Shown here in pieces: positions 22,409 through 32,763 of a DNA stretch of 64,000 bases; the stretch's first letter is position 1; every line of letters starts with the position of its first letter. The stretch comes from Bos javanicus (Eukaryota > Chordata > Mammalia > Artiodactyla > Bovidae), in assembly GCF_032452875.1 (NCBI RefSeq), contig NC_083890.1, positions 46,126,483-46,190,482 of the forward strand, given 5' to 3'. Position numbers and translations under genes: made by a program. Below the pieces are notes generated by a model. The model did not search any database and was not told where the DNA came from. It worked only from the letters and a program-made list of their open reading frames with translations.

Positions 22409-22660
22409 CTCACGCGCCAAAACTATGTGCCTTTGGCATCTGGTCTTCTACAACAAAAAGCGAAAATTGCCCCATAATGTGACATGATTAAAAAAAAAAA
22501 AGTTAAAAAAATTTGGATAAGGCTGAACAAAAACAAGAAAGAAGAAAGGAAGGAGAAATACTCCGCCTTAATCAAATCCTTCATTTCCCCTAGAGCAAGC
22601 AGTTCTTAATTATATTTAACAGACACAACAGTGTGCCACAAGTCGGTCCAAACAGCTGTG
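22409..22660. other. A-rich unassigned sequence
   Basis: Short A runs near 22488-22515. No gene or repeat recognised. Lies just upstream of the CpG-dense patch. Confidence 0.35.
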
Positions 22661-22669
22661 GGAAAGCTC

Positions 22670-22805
22670 CATTCGGCGGCAAACATGGCGGGGGAGGAGG
22701 ACCCCGCCGGCCAATCAGCACGTGCCCTGGGTTCGGATGCGGATCGCTCCTGACGTCTGCTGCTGGGCCGTGGCGGGTGTGACCCGAGTTCATGGCCCCT
22801 CGAGC
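22670..22805 (+). promoter_or_regulatory. CpG-dense promoter-like cluster
   Basis: I count about 14 CpG in roughly 135 bases, far above the surrounding AT-rich DNA. Within it are AAACATGGCGG at 22681-22691 (YY1-type), CCAAT at 22711-22715 (NF-Y-type), the palindromic E-box CACGTG at 22719-22724, and TGACGTC at 22751-22757 (CRE/ATF-type). The ATG at 22685 is in a strong Kozak context (A at -3, G at +4) and opens a 22-codon frame that stops at 22751-22753, so it could be a short upstream ORF and not an exon of a gene. The element is not part of any repeat I recognise. I infer a promoter of a non-coding or distant transcript; transcription is not demonstrated. Confidence 0.5.
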
Positions 22806-23078
22806 TGTAGTTTTCTGGTGGTGTTCTTTTGCAACTAAATATTTCAGCCAGGCTTTCAGTGGGTCCTTCCAGATCTGTCATCTACACTATTTTTACTAAT
22901 AGCTGACTGTGGATAGATTGGCATTTCCGCGAGTTGCCTGTTTGCTCCAGAAACCTGCTCAACTTGTCTCCAGCGGCAGAACAAGAGTTTTGTTCTCTGA
23001 ACCTGTCACTTAACTATAGGTTTATGAACAGAAAGTTGAAGGCACCCAAACCCCAAGGTTCTTCCCTGCCCAGTGCTG
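22806..23078. other. unassigned, downstream of CpG patch
   Basis: Mixed composition with a few CpG (GGCATTTCCGCGAGTTGCC near 22920). Could be transcribed if the upstream patch is a promoter, but no GT-AG structure can be fixed from sequence alone. Confidence 0.3.
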
Positions 23079-23165
23079 TGTGCTATGCTTAGCCGCTCAG
23101 TCGTGTCCGACTCCTTGTGACCCCCTGGACTGTAGCCCACCAGGCTCCTCGGTCCGTGGCGATTC
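23079..23165 (-). mobile_element. Bov-A monomer fragment
   Basis: GCTTAGCCGCTCAGTCGTGT, GACTCCTTGTGACCCCCTGG and GTAGCCCACCAGGCTCCTC. Truncated after GGTCCGTGG. Confidence 0.88.
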
Positions 23166-24229
23166 ACCCACCTCTGATTCCAATTCCCACTCTTGTTAAA
23201 CCTGCTTGTGTCCGTAGCTGTATGTGTCTGGTCTTTTATGTTAAGAAAATATGCATACATGCAAAGGAGAACAGCCGTTGAGCTTAAGTGTTCCTGATTA
23301 TTTGCAACATATTGTTCAGCCAGATTAAACTTTTTCATCTTTTTCTATTGCATTTCTTTATCTGTCTTTATCTACTGGATGTAATCACAACCAAATTGTG
23401 CTATGGAAAGAAACACATTCCATAATTTGGGCTTATTAAATTTCCCATCATCTTCCTTTTATGTTTCTTTCAACAGACATTTTATCATCCCAGAAGATCT
23501 AAGACATTTTCCCATGTAAATATACATCTAAATCACCAAATTCTTCATTCTCGTTTCTTCTCACTCAGTGCATCGATTCTTTTTTCTTTTCACTTTATAA
23601 AATTGTAAATAAATAGCCAATTAAATGTTAAATCACTGCACTGATTGTATTCTACTTGTTTAGTGATAAACTTCTCACATATTTACTTAGTGTGTCATTA
23701 TAAGTTTCCTTCTTGCCTGATAATACTTTGAACATTGGGCCATATGCTTTGTTAAAGATAGACTTTTTGTTTGAGTTTGTTTCTGAGAGAATTCTCACTA
23801 CGAAATCCATCTCTAGTAATGGTCTCTAAAATGCTGTTTAGCACTCTGATTTTCTCTCATTATTTCCATTGGCTTAACAGGTAGTCAAAGATGCTTTCCT
23901 CTTTTGCTGTATTAAAGACCCATTACAAATTAATAATGAGAGGAGCAGCAAATTTCCCCCTAATATTTTCTCAGTCTTCCACTGATTGAACACGATTCTG
24001 CGCATACACCGATTCCATTAAAAAGCTCTTTCATTCCAGTGTAAACAGTATCCTATTAATAGAATGTTAGGGCTGTGGCTTGCGGCTTTAGACTCCATTA
24101 TATTATTCAATCTATCTGTGCCTCATCCTGAATTAGTGAGGGGACGGGGGTAAGACAGTTTAACCCTCTCTTTGCTGTCTTTGAAAATAGAGGTGCAGCC
24201 TGGAGTGGAGGAGGGGCTCCTGAAGTAGC
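23166..24229. other. AT-rich unassigned stretch
   Basis: About 1 kb with no recognised repeat and no coding signal. Confidence 0.35.
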
Positions 24230-24370
24230 CCCTGGTACCTGAGACCAAGCTCTGGTCTCCGCTGGTCGTGTGGCCTTGGATCCATCACAGAGCCTCTGCC
24301 CAGCCCTTACAAACACACACCTTTGTTTCTTCATCTGTAAAATAAATGAATAGAATGACACAATTAAAGA
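24230..24370 (+). mobile_element. MIR SINE fragment
   Basis: GTGGCCTTGGATCCATCACA and TTTCTTCATCTGTAAAATAA align with the MIR core in the correct order. Confidence 0.65.
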
Positions 24371-24508
24371 CATTCCAACTCCGTAAGAGGCACCAAGTCT
24401 GTTTCTCAAAACTTTCATGTAGGTCTTAGCTATCTTCAGCTAAATTGTTTTAACTCATCACTTTTACCTGGAGATTTTCATCCTTGGCTGCAATGAGACT
24501 CACCAGTG

Positions 24509-24657
24509 GAGCTTTTATTTTTTAATTGCTTAGGTATCTATTAATATTTATTTATTTTGGTCTCAGCATGGAGGATCTTAGTTCCCCGACCAGGGATTGA
24601 ACCCGCTTCCTCTGCATTGGAAGCGTGGCGTCTTGACCTCTGGACAGCCAGGGAAGT
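24509..24657 (-). mobile_element. CHR-type SINE with 10-bp TSD
   Basis: T/A-rich tail at the left, then GATCTTAGTTCCCCGACCAG, TTGAACCCGCTTCCTCTGCA and a head ending CAGCCAGGGAAGT. CTCACCAGTG is duplicated at 24499-24508 and 24658-24667. Confidence 0.9.
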
Positions 24658-24667
24658 CTCACCAGTG

Positions 24668-25109
24668 TTGCTTTAACACTGTGATGCATCAGTAGTTTGG
24701 AAAGTTCCTCGGCTGATTTCAACGTGAAGCCAGAGCCGAGAACCAGGGCCGTCACCTGAAATGCAGACATTCAAATTCCAGCCCTTAACTTTTATCCCTC
24801 TGAGGAACATCACGAGAAATGCTTTGAGTTCAACAGTAAATATAATAATAAAAAGGATGATTGTAGTCAGAACTAGAACAGTCTGTAGTATGCTGGTCGC
24901 AAAGGGGTATAACACCTCGATAGGGTAAACATCGCCTGATGAAAAGAGCATCAGAAAACTAAGTTGCGCGTGGTCACCTGAGGATGCAGGCAGTTAACCA
25001 GCCTGCCTTGGTCTTTCCTTTTCACAGCTGGAGGGATAACCGCTGGTGAAGGTATGGTTCTGCATGGGTCAGCTGCTCAATCACACTTTCCAGGCCCAGG
25101 AGGGACACG
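24668..25109. other. unassigned, no gene seen
   Basis: Mixed composition, no recognised repeat. Minus-strand frame 24673-24951 (92 codons, partly hydrophobic) has no recognisable family. Confidence 0.3.
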
Positions 25110-25307
25110 CATGTGTGCTCAGGAGTGTCTGACTCTTTGTGATTGCATGGACTACAGCCCGCCAGGCTCCTCTGTCCATGGGGTAGGCAAGAACATTGGA
25201 GTGGGTTGCCATTTCCTCTTCCAGAGGATCTTCCCAACCCAGGGACTGAACCCAGGTTTCCTACATTGCAAGCAGATTCTTTACCGCTGAGCCGCCAGGG
25301 AAGCCCC
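25110..25307 (-). mobile_element. Bov-tA SINE
   Basis: Reversed Bov-tA: TGGACTACAGCCCGCCAGGC, then AACCCAGGGACTGAACCCAG and a clean head CTGAGCCGCCAGGGAAGCCC. Confidence 0.93.
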
Positions 25308-25439
25308 AATGTAATTACATAAGACAATTATGACAGAATGTACTTAATATTTCCTTGTTCTCGTTATCATGTTTCCACATTTTTATGTTTATAAATAATA
25401 AAGTAAATGAAAACTTTAAAAATATAGGTAATGAAAAGG

Positions 25440-25694
25440 AAGCATAAAAGGAAAGCTGTCTTTGATATGTAAAGAGCTCATGTAATTGAAAGTAAAACAC
25501 TAATTTAAAAAAAAACGAGCAAAGGACACAAATGAGCAATAGCTCAAAGGAAGAATACAAGTGGTCACTAGATAGATGATGAATGTTCATATTTACTAAT
25601 GAATAAAAACTAACAAGAAAAATGGCAGTGAGAAACCATTTTTTAGCCTATTAAATTAGAAAAAATTTCAAAAAGTGATATTTCAAGAGTGCAG
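25440..25694 (+). mobile_element. old L1 fragment (left part)
   Basis: AATGAGCAATAGCTCAAAGG, GAAACCATTTTTTAGCCTAT and TAGAAAAAATTTCAAAAAGT resemble late ORF2/3' UTR of old L1 families. Divergence is too high for a subfamily call. Confidence 0.55.
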
Positions 25695-25702
25695 TACTAA
25701 GG

Positions 25703-25907
25703 CTTCCCCAATGGCTCAGCAGGTAGACAACCCATCAGCTAATGCAGGAGACATAGGAGATGTGGATTTGATTCCTGTGTTGGGAAGTTCTGCTGGAGAA
25801 GGGAATGGCAACCCACTCCAGTATTCTTGCCTGGGAACAGAGGAGCCTGGCCGGCCATGGTTCACGCGGTCGCAAAGAGTTGAACATGACTGAGCACACA
25901 CACATAC
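25703..25907 (+). mobile_element. Bov-tA SINE inside old L1, 8-bp TSD
   Basis: CTTCCCCAATGGCTCAGCAG head and GCCGGCCATGGTTCACGCGG tail segment, diverged. TACTAAGG at 25695-25702 recurs at 25908-25915. Confidence 0.85.
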
Positions 25908-26396
25908 TACTAAGGGAGCTGTCAGATACCACTGACAAGAAAATGAATTGATAAAATATTTTCTGGAAAACACTTTGAAAATACACATCAAACGTTTAAA
26001 ATTGTATACTGTCTTTAAAAGGTATGTGTCCCTAAAACAATAAAGTTCTGTTCTCAGAAAATAGAAACTCAGACAAAAATTTATGTATAAAGATGTTGAA
26101 TGTGTTAATAAATAAAATAATTAAAAGTAGGGACAAATTAAATGGCCATATACATCTATATACTGTAAGATTGTGCAGAATGTGAAATCATTTGTGGAAA
26201 AGGATGGAAAAATTCTCACACTGTCATGTTGGATAAATATACTATGAGACAGTTATCTAAAAGGATTATATGAATATGCATATCAAAATGACTGAAAGGA
26301 AATACTGGTTTTCTCTGATTATTATGAGTGGTTTTAAGTTTTTTCATTTTACCTATGTCTTCCAATTTTACAATGAGACTATCACACAATGAGAGT
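25908..26396 (+). mobile_element. old L1 fragment (right part)
   Basis: GGAAAACACTTTGAAAATACA, GATGTTGAATGTGTTAATAA and AATATGCATATCAAAATGAC continue the L1-like sequence from before the Bov-tA. Confidence 0.5.
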
Positions 26397-26402
26397 GAGA
26401 AT

Positions 26403-26407
<5 letters not shown>

Positions 26408-26436
<29 letters not shown>
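26408..26436. repeat. (CTG)n trinucleotide microsatellite at Bov-A2 edge
   Basis: About nine and a half uninterrupted CTG/GCT units form the outer end of the Bov-A2. A shorter version sits at the same place in the SINE at 34129. Confidence 0.93.
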
Positions 26437-26437
<1 letters not shown>

Positions 26438-26696
26438 AGTCGCTTCAGTCGTGTCCGACTCTGTGTGACCCCATAGACGGCAGCCCACCAGGCTCTGCTG
26501 TCACTGGGATTCTCCAGGAAAGAACACAGGAGTGGGGTGCCATTTCCTTCTCCAATGCATGAAAGTGAAAAGTGAAAGTGAAGTCGCTCAGTCGTGTCTG
26601 ACTCTTAGCGACCCCATGGACCGCAGCCTACCAGGCTCCTCCATCTATGTGATTTTCCAGGCAAGAGTCCTGGAGTGGGGTGCCATTGCCTTCTCC
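26408..26696 (-). mobile_element. Bov-A2 dimeric SINE with 11-bp TSD
   Basis: Two reversed Bov-A units joined by the TGAAAGTGAAAAGTGAAAGT hinge. GAGAATGTAGG is duplicated at 26397-26407 and 26697-26707. The low divergence between copy and TSD suggests a recent insertion. Confidence 0.95.
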
Positions 26697-26724
26697 GAGA
26701 ATGTAGGTTACTAACTGAGAAATG

Positions 26725-26932
26725 GCTTCCTGATGCCAGTCCTCGCCCCACCACTCATTGTTCAACCTTGAGCAAGTTTTTTAACCTCTCTGTGCTCTGG
26801 TTTCCACCTCCGTAAAATGCAATAATAACAGGACATCCACCTAGTAGATTTGTACGAAGATAAATTATTTAATCATATAAACATTTAGGACAATTTCAGG
26901 CACAGAGCAGGCACTAAGAAAGGTTAACTATT
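26725..26932 (+). mobile_element. MIR SINE
   Basis: CAACCTTGAGCAAGTTTTTT, AACCTCTCTGTGCTCTGGTT, CCGTAAAATGCAATAATAAC and GGCACAGAGCAGGCACTAAG give most of the MIR in order. Confidence 0.85.
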
Positions 26933-27899
26933 CTTTTTTTTTATAATCAGAAAATATGTTAATTTATATAATCTGCCCCTTTCTCAAAAAGCACTATGGT
27001 AAACATTTATGTATATAGTCCCTCCCTCCCATCCTAATAAAATAATTATACCAGGTTCTTGATAATTTCGGCCAGAATTCTTTCCAAAGTTATATTTTTC
27101 ATGTCAGAAATAAAGGGTATTGATAGCTTTAGCAAACTCACTGAACATTGTTATTTGACAATAGCTGTGAGATAAGAGAAAATAGCTTATATTTTAAACT
27201 GAAAGTTCTTTAATGATTTGTGAAATTGATAACTATTCTTAAAATTGCTAAATAATTTTATAAAATTATTTGTCTCTAACCTACTTACTTATTGGAATCC
27301 AATGTTTTTCTTATTGAAAGCTTTTTATATGGTAGAAATATTAATCATCTTTCTGACATAGAGACTCTGAATACTTTTCCATTTGTGGGCTTATTACTAT
27401 ATTTTGGTTAGATGTATGGAAGTTCAAATATTGTAGTATCAAATCTATCCATCTTTTGCTCTGCAAATATTGCCATTGCTTTAAAATCAAACAGTGTCAG
27501 ATGAAAAGATTTTTGATGTGATTCTGTGTTAGCCCTAAAAATCTTTCCAATGAGTTCTATAGAGAATGGCACTTTTTAATTCTGAAAGAGCTTCTTCTGA
27601 CCAAGGTCATTCATGACTGGGAAGCACAAGTGAGCTCACCTCACTAATCAGGCTGAAAGATTTCTCAAAATTCCAAATCACCAGGTAGAATTTCTGGGAC
27701 AGCAGCCTATTTCTTTGCCCCCCTCCAAATACGGAAAGCATAAGTTCTTCTCACTCGTCACCAGGCAAATATTGTCCCCAAGGTAGGCAGTTTCTGATCG
27801 AAGCCATGGTGACGTGTACTTTGCCAGAGTAGGACAGAAAGCAGGTGGCATAGCCCCTTCATGCTGGCTTGACCACGTGGTTCAGTCTCAGGGCACAAA
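26933..27899. other. AT-rich, probable old L1 remnant at 27290-27560
   Basis: GAAAGCTTTTTATATGGTAG and ATAGAGACTCTGAATACTTT resemble antisense old L1 sequence, but the match is loose. The rest is unassigned. Confidence 0.35.
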
Positions 27900-28048
27900 A
27901 CATAGAGGATGAGATGGTTGGATAGCATCACCATTTCAGTGGATGTGAATTTAGGCAAACTCTGGCAGAAAGCGAAGGGACAGCCTGGCATGCTGCAGTT
28001 CATGGGGTTGCAAAGAGTTGGACATGACTTAGTGACTGAACACGACCA
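27900..28048 (+). mobile_element. short BovB 3' end insertion, 11-bp TSD
   Basis: GGATGAGATGGTTGGATAGC through GGACATGACTTAGTGACTGA is the last ~150 bp of BovB. CAGGGCACAAA is duplicated at 27889-27899 and 28049-28059. Confidence 0.92.
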
Positions 28049-28059
28049 CAGGGCACAAA

Positions 28060-28280
28060 GCTGTCATGTGCGATGCTTAGATGGTCCTACAGAAAATAGA
28101 GGGGCCAGCTGTTCCAGCTAGATCACAGAAAGAAGGCACCTCAGGAGGAACAGTGGTCCCGGGTCTTGCAATTGGCTGAGTGGGAAGTCACTTTCTGCCA
28201 CAACTGGGTTTCTGGCAGTGTCCTTCTGGAATGACTGTCAGCAGGATGGAGTTGGATCCTCTAGAGAAGAGTCTTTAAGT
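28060..28280. other. unassigned
   Basis: No repeat or coding signal recognised. Confidence 0.35.
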
Positions 28281-28460
28281 ATCTTTGTGACCCATGGGCT
28301 GTAGCCCCCCAGGCCCTTCTGTCCATGGGATTCTCCAGGCCAGAATACTGGAGTGGGTGGCCATTTCCTCCTCCAAAGGATCTTCCCAACCCAGGGATTG
28401 AACCTGCGTCTCCTGTATTGCAGGTGGATTCTTTACCTGCTGAGCCACTGGGAAAGCCCC
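28281..28460 (-). mobile_element. Bov-tA SINE
   Basis: CTTTGTGACCCATGGGCTGT to GAGCCACTGGGAAAGCCCC, reversed, slightly truncated at its 3' side. Confidence 0.92.
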
Positions 28461-29162
28461 AAGTCTCTGGGCTTAGTGATCTCTTTTTAAGGAGTAACAA
28501 TTACCCCAGGGGACGGGATCTTGATCCTGTCAGTTGCTGCTGCTCCAGTGATATACGCTGCCCATCGAACTTCTAATTCTCTAAAGTGATATTCTTAGTT
28601 CATCATTCTAAGATATTTACAGTCCTACAGTGGATGTTTCAAAACAGCTGCTATGGAAATTCACAGTGACTACTTAACGTGTCTTAACACAGCTTAAATC
28701 CTGTAAGTTTCACACAAGATGAGTAGGAATCATAACACTAAAGAAATCAGATTGTAACTCAAGAGATCGAGTCAATGGATATGTGCCTTGAGTGTTTTAG
28801 AGAAGCTCAAAGAAGAAGCAAGTCCTGATGACAGGACGAGTTGAACAACTCAGAAACTATTAATAAAGATGGGAAATCTGGGTTTGAAACTCCAAGCGTC
28901 CATTGACATTTTTGAGTGGATTCAGCTAATGGTTTGGTTCCTCTTTTTCTCCATTTGTTGTCTCTGTTTTTCTCCCTCTAGCTGTCAGTTCCTTTCCAGA
29001 GATGTTCAGAATTTTTTTTTTCCCTGCTAAGTGAGAGTGAAAGTGTGTATAGAAAACAGTCCCTGCCAAAACAAAAAAAGGGTCATCTCAACCACAAAAC
29101 GTTACTTCATCAGCGTTTAAAGCCTTGGCTGCTCACCTGCTCACCTGAATACTGTGGACGTC
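28461..29162. other. unassigned, no gene seen
   Basis: No recognised element. A T run near 29010. Confidence 0.35.
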
Positions 29163-29355
29163 GCATGTGGCACTAGTGGTAAAGAACTCGCCTGCCAATG
29201 CAGGTGACAAGAGATGTGGGTTCAATCCCCGGGCCGGTGAGATTCCCTGGAGAAGGGCATGGCAACCCACTCCAGTATTCTTGCTTGGAGAATCCCATCA
29301 ATAGAGGAGTCTGGCTGGCTATGGCCCATAGCGTCACAAAGAGTTGAACACTCTT
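29163..29355 (+). mobile_element. Bov-tA SINE
   Basis: CACTAGTGGTAAAGAACTCG head, GGTTCAATCCCCGGGCCGGT, and a tail ending CACAAAGAGTTGAACACTC. Confidence 0.9.
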
Positions 29356-29395
29356 TCTTACGGAAGAAAGCAAGCGCGTGCACACATGCGCACAC

Positions 29396-29518
29396 CAACT
29401 CAGTGGACATGAGTGTGAGCAAGTCCCGGGAGTTGGTGATGGACAGGGAAGCCTGGTGTGCTGCAGTCCATGGGGTCGCAGAGTCAGACACGATTGAGCG
29501 ACTGAACTGAACCGAACT
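29396..29518 (+). mobile_element. BovB 3' end fragment
   Basis: GTCCCGGGAGTTGGTGATGG and GCGACTGAACTGAACCGAAC form the last ~120 bp of BovB, with its GAACT-type terminal repeats. It lies 40 bp after a Bov-tA. Confidence 0.9.
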
Positions 29519-29544
29519 GCACACACACACACACACACACACAC
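29518..29544. repeat. (CA)13 microsatellite on the BovB tail
   Basis: Pure CA run starting immediately at the end of the BovB terminal repeats. Confidence 0.95.
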
Positions 29545-30319
29545 TGGACATTTTAATATAAACCCGAAGACACTTTTATTGAATGTTGACTTTATACCTC
29601 GATTTGTAACTAGCTGCTTGGTCTATGGTAGTCCTTTTCTAGCAATTGTTCACTAAACTATATAAGCAAATTTGATCTCTTTTCGGGGCATTTTATATGA
29701 TAATAACATATTACCAAAACATGGTCTAGAAAATATTTTTTATTTTGTCCTTAAATATTCTTCCCTGACACACTGTCTCTTTGACGGTCCTATTGTAGGA
29801 TAACTCTGACATTTAGACCATCAGAAATGAATGGGAGCTGACAACATGCTTTAACCTAAATTGTTAAGACTCTTGTCTGGCTATTCAAGTCAAAACCAGA
29901 GTTTACATAACCACCTAGCATGGTTTCTGGTTATGTAAAACGTGACTGAATAATCTGAATCCTGGATCAAAAGCTTCCTCCACATGAATGGTTTAGTTAG
30001 GGGGTAAAAACCCAAGACTGAACTGTGCCAATAAAAGCATGGATCATTTCACATTTTGCTTTGTGAAAGAGCAGAAAGTAAAGACAAATGAGGAATATAC
30101 ATGGGGCACATCAGAACATCAGGTCAGTGGAAAAAATAAGCCTGGAAAATGCGGGGGAGAGAAGCCAGTGACTCAAAGAAAAGTCACGAGGACCTGGCAA
30201 ACCTCCAAAGGACACTGAACGAGAGGGGACGAGAGATGCTTGATTTGGGGACGAACGGCTCCAAAGCTACAAAGTCAGGTCCTCAAGTGCCTGCTGAGCT
30301 TTCACTAGGAAATGCGCCT
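29545..30319. other. unassigned; contains a 12-bp inverted repeat
   Basis: No repeat family recognised. TTTACATAACCA (29902-29913) and TGGTTATGTAAA (29928-29939) are exact inverse complements around a 14-base loop. Confidence 0.4.
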
Positions 30320-30543
30320 TCTGGGCTTCCCAGGGGGTGCGGTAGTAAAGAGTCTGCCTGCCAGTGCAGGAAGTAGGAGACTCAGGTTTGATCCCTGGGT
30401 CAGGAAGATCACCCGGAGGAGGAAATGACAACCCACTTCAGTATTCCTGCCTGGAGAATTCCATGGACAGAGGAGCCTGGCAGTGGGCTGCAAAGACTAG
30501 GGGTTGCAAAGAGCAGGACACGACAGAGAATGAGCAGGCATGC
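30320..30543 (+). mobile_element. Bov-tA SINE
   Basis: GGGCTTCCCAGGGGGTGCGG head, GGTTTGATCCCTGGGTCAGG, and a disturbed tail (GCAAAGACTAGGGGTTGCAAA). CCTTCT flanks both sides, a weak duplication. Confidence 0.88.
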
Positions 30544-31139
30544 ATGTGCACCTTCTAGGTCTAAAGTGCTGCGTGGGGAAGATATAAAGAATAATGTTTC
30601 CCACCTTGACCTTAAAGCATTGATAAAGGTGTGAAGACAGAAAGCCTTCACAGGGGATAAAAAAACAAACATAAGAAGACTGTTCAGTTGAATATGATAA
30701 TGCTGAATATACAGGGAAGTGACTGTAAATAGTATGGGCTATCAGGGACATGTTAGATAGAATCTCATGGTGAATTTGAGATGTACAATACAATCATGGG
30801 GGCAAGTTGGGTAACCTCAGAGAAGAAGCAAGGGGTTTCAGGAAGGAATAGGTGTTAGACAAAGTATTAAAGTTGGGTACAAGCAGAGCCAGCATGTGTG
30901 CATGGCTGGGAGACCTACCTGGATGGGGGAAGGGTGCGTGTTGTGGCCAGATCAAGGAGGATGTTGAATGATACAATGAGGTGTTTGCCCTGAAACAATT
31001 AGCAACGGAAATAATAAAAAAATCAGAGATGTAGTGACACGTTATATTTCATAAGGGTACAGTGTTTGTTGAATGATAAAATTTAAGCAGAGAAGTGGCA
31101 TGAAAATCGGTGCTCGTGGTATTAAGTGTCAGTCAACAT
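30544..31139. other. unassigned, possibly ancient repeat
   Basis: Reads like an old interspersed repeat (GGTTTCAGGAAGGAATAGGT, GCATGGCTGGGAGACC), but I cannot name the family. No coding signal. Confidence 0.3.
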
Positions 31140-31262
31140 TGATGCATCATGTGATCAAGGGTAACTGATTGCCTTTCATGGGTCTCAGTGTTCTCATCTG
31201 GAAAATGGGAATAATAACATATACGAGGGTCATTAAAACAATGAAACAGAGTTAATATATAA
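31140..31262 (+). mobile_element. MIR SINE fragment
   Basis: GTTCTCATCTGGAAAATGGG and AATAATAACATATACGAGGG match the middle of MIR. Confidence 0.75.
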
Positions 31263-31324
31263 TGATACTTATAAAATATAATGCACCTATAAGTTATGAT
31301 GACAGGGCTGCGGGGAGTGTAAAA

Positions 31325-31480
31325 AAAGGCTTTGAATTCAGATAACCCTGAGCGAAAATTCTTGCTCCTCTATTTACTTTTTCCTCTTGGGCAAGTTATT
31401 TAGCCCCCTTATGCCTCCATTCTATTGTTTTTCAACTGGGGATAATAGTATCTATCTCAGGCTGCAGTGATGAGATCGTT
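31325..31480 (+). mobile_element. MIR SINE
   Basis: TTGGGCAAGTTATTTAGCCC, TCTATTGTTTTTCAACTGGG and GATAATAGTATCTATCTCAG, in MIR order. A second MIR within 70 bp of the previous one. Confidence 0.8.
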
Positions 31481-31588
31481 TTCTTTTGTGCTGCTGTGAA
31501 TTCTTTCTAGACCTGCTGGGCCTTGGCTGTGTGTTATCACGGAAGAAAGAAACCTTGAGTAGTTGGTTTGAGTTTTCTCCCTTGTTGA

Positions 31589-31628
31589 GTGTGTGTGTGT
31601 GTATGTGTGTGTGTGTGTGTATGAGTGT
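31589..31628. repeat. (GT)n microsatellite, one interruption
   Basis: GT repeats split by a single GTATGT unit. Confidence 0.93.
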
Positions 31629-32237
31629 ATAGGCTTTGCATTGGGAAACTGACTAGCTTCATTTCACAGGAAGGGCTTTGCTTAGGTGGGGGCAGCCCAT
31701 CCCTATTATGGAAGCATTAGCTTTCTCCAAGTACTTTCTTCAGGCTTGACAGAAGTGTTGAAGGTATTTGACCTAAGAACTATCTGCTGCCTAAATTTAG
31801 GGTGGGAAGAGGAGGGGAGGATGGGAGTTTGGGCTGGTGGGTGTGCAGCTGAGAGATAGTGTATTAATCTCTCACTTCTTATTCTCACCATGTGAGATCT
31901 GCTGACTCTGAGCCAGATCCCACTCTGGGGCTTGATGTTCTCCTGAGCAAACTGCATCCTAATCCTTTTCTCCTCCCTTAGAGACCATGGCTTCCTGCAC
32001 CTCTTTCTTTGATCCACTTTCCAGAGCTTTGTTGAAATTGGTTGAAATCCCTCCTTGGTGGTGACTGTCCTTTTCTTCTCTCCACTTTATATCGGATTCC
32101 TTTTTGTACTTCTGCGCTTTTTCTTCAGGAGGAATTTGGGAAGAAGCCCAAGCAGATTCTTTCATATGGTCTACATTACTGGAAGAACTTCACAGTTGAA
32201 TATTTCACACCCTAAACTGGACGCTGCCCAGCAGGTG
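31629..32237. other. unassigned, no gene seen
   Basis: Minus-strand frame 31706-32017 (103 codons) is polar and K/R/S-rich without a recognisable domain. Not called. Confidence 0.3.
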
Positions 32238-32350
32238 TGCCCTTTTTCTTTCACAGATGCAGACCCAGAAAGGTCCCTGTGACTAAGTAATGAACTGATC
32301 CTAAGTTTTGCTAGCAAATGGCTAAGCTGAGATTCAAGCTGAGTATGATA
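32238..32350 (-). mobile_element. MIR SINE fragment
   Basis: CACAGATGCAGACCCAGAAA and GCTAAGCTGAGATTCAAGCT correspond to the reversed MIR core. Confidence 0.6.
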
Positions 32351-32554
32351 CTTCTAAATACTCTTATTTCTCCCTAAAGAGGAGATTTGAGGAAACTGTT
32401 TCGTCAAAATGTGTAAGGAAGGGTTACTCTCTCTTTGGAAGACAAGGATGGACCTTGAAAAAGACTGAAAGCTTGGAGTGTGTGTGTGCCCAAAGGACAC
32501 TTCCAGTGCTGTTAACAGGTGTTTGGCCATTTTAAACCTCTTTTCCTTTATCGA

Positions 32555-32763
32555 GGGGCCTCTCTGATGGCTCAGACAGTAAAGAATCTGCCCGCCATGT
32601 GGGAGACCCACATTTGATCCCTGGGTGGAGAAGATCCCCTGGAGAAGGAAATGGCAACCCACTCCTGTATTCTTACCTGGAGAATTTCATGGACGGAGGA
32701 GCCTGGCAGGCTACCGTCCATGGGGTCTCAGAGTCAGACACAACTGAGCGAATAACACACACA
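32555..32763 (+). mobile_element. Bov-tA SINE
   Basis: GGGGCCTCTCTGATGGCTCA head, CACATTTGATCCCTGGGTGG, and a tail ending CAGACACAACTGAGCGAATA. Ends in a short CACACACA run. Confidence 0.92.

Noticed and set aside
22606..22881. 91-codon minus-strand frame over the CpG patch as a protein
   Set aside because: No recognisable family. CpG-rich DNA is depleted in stop codons, which explains the frame.
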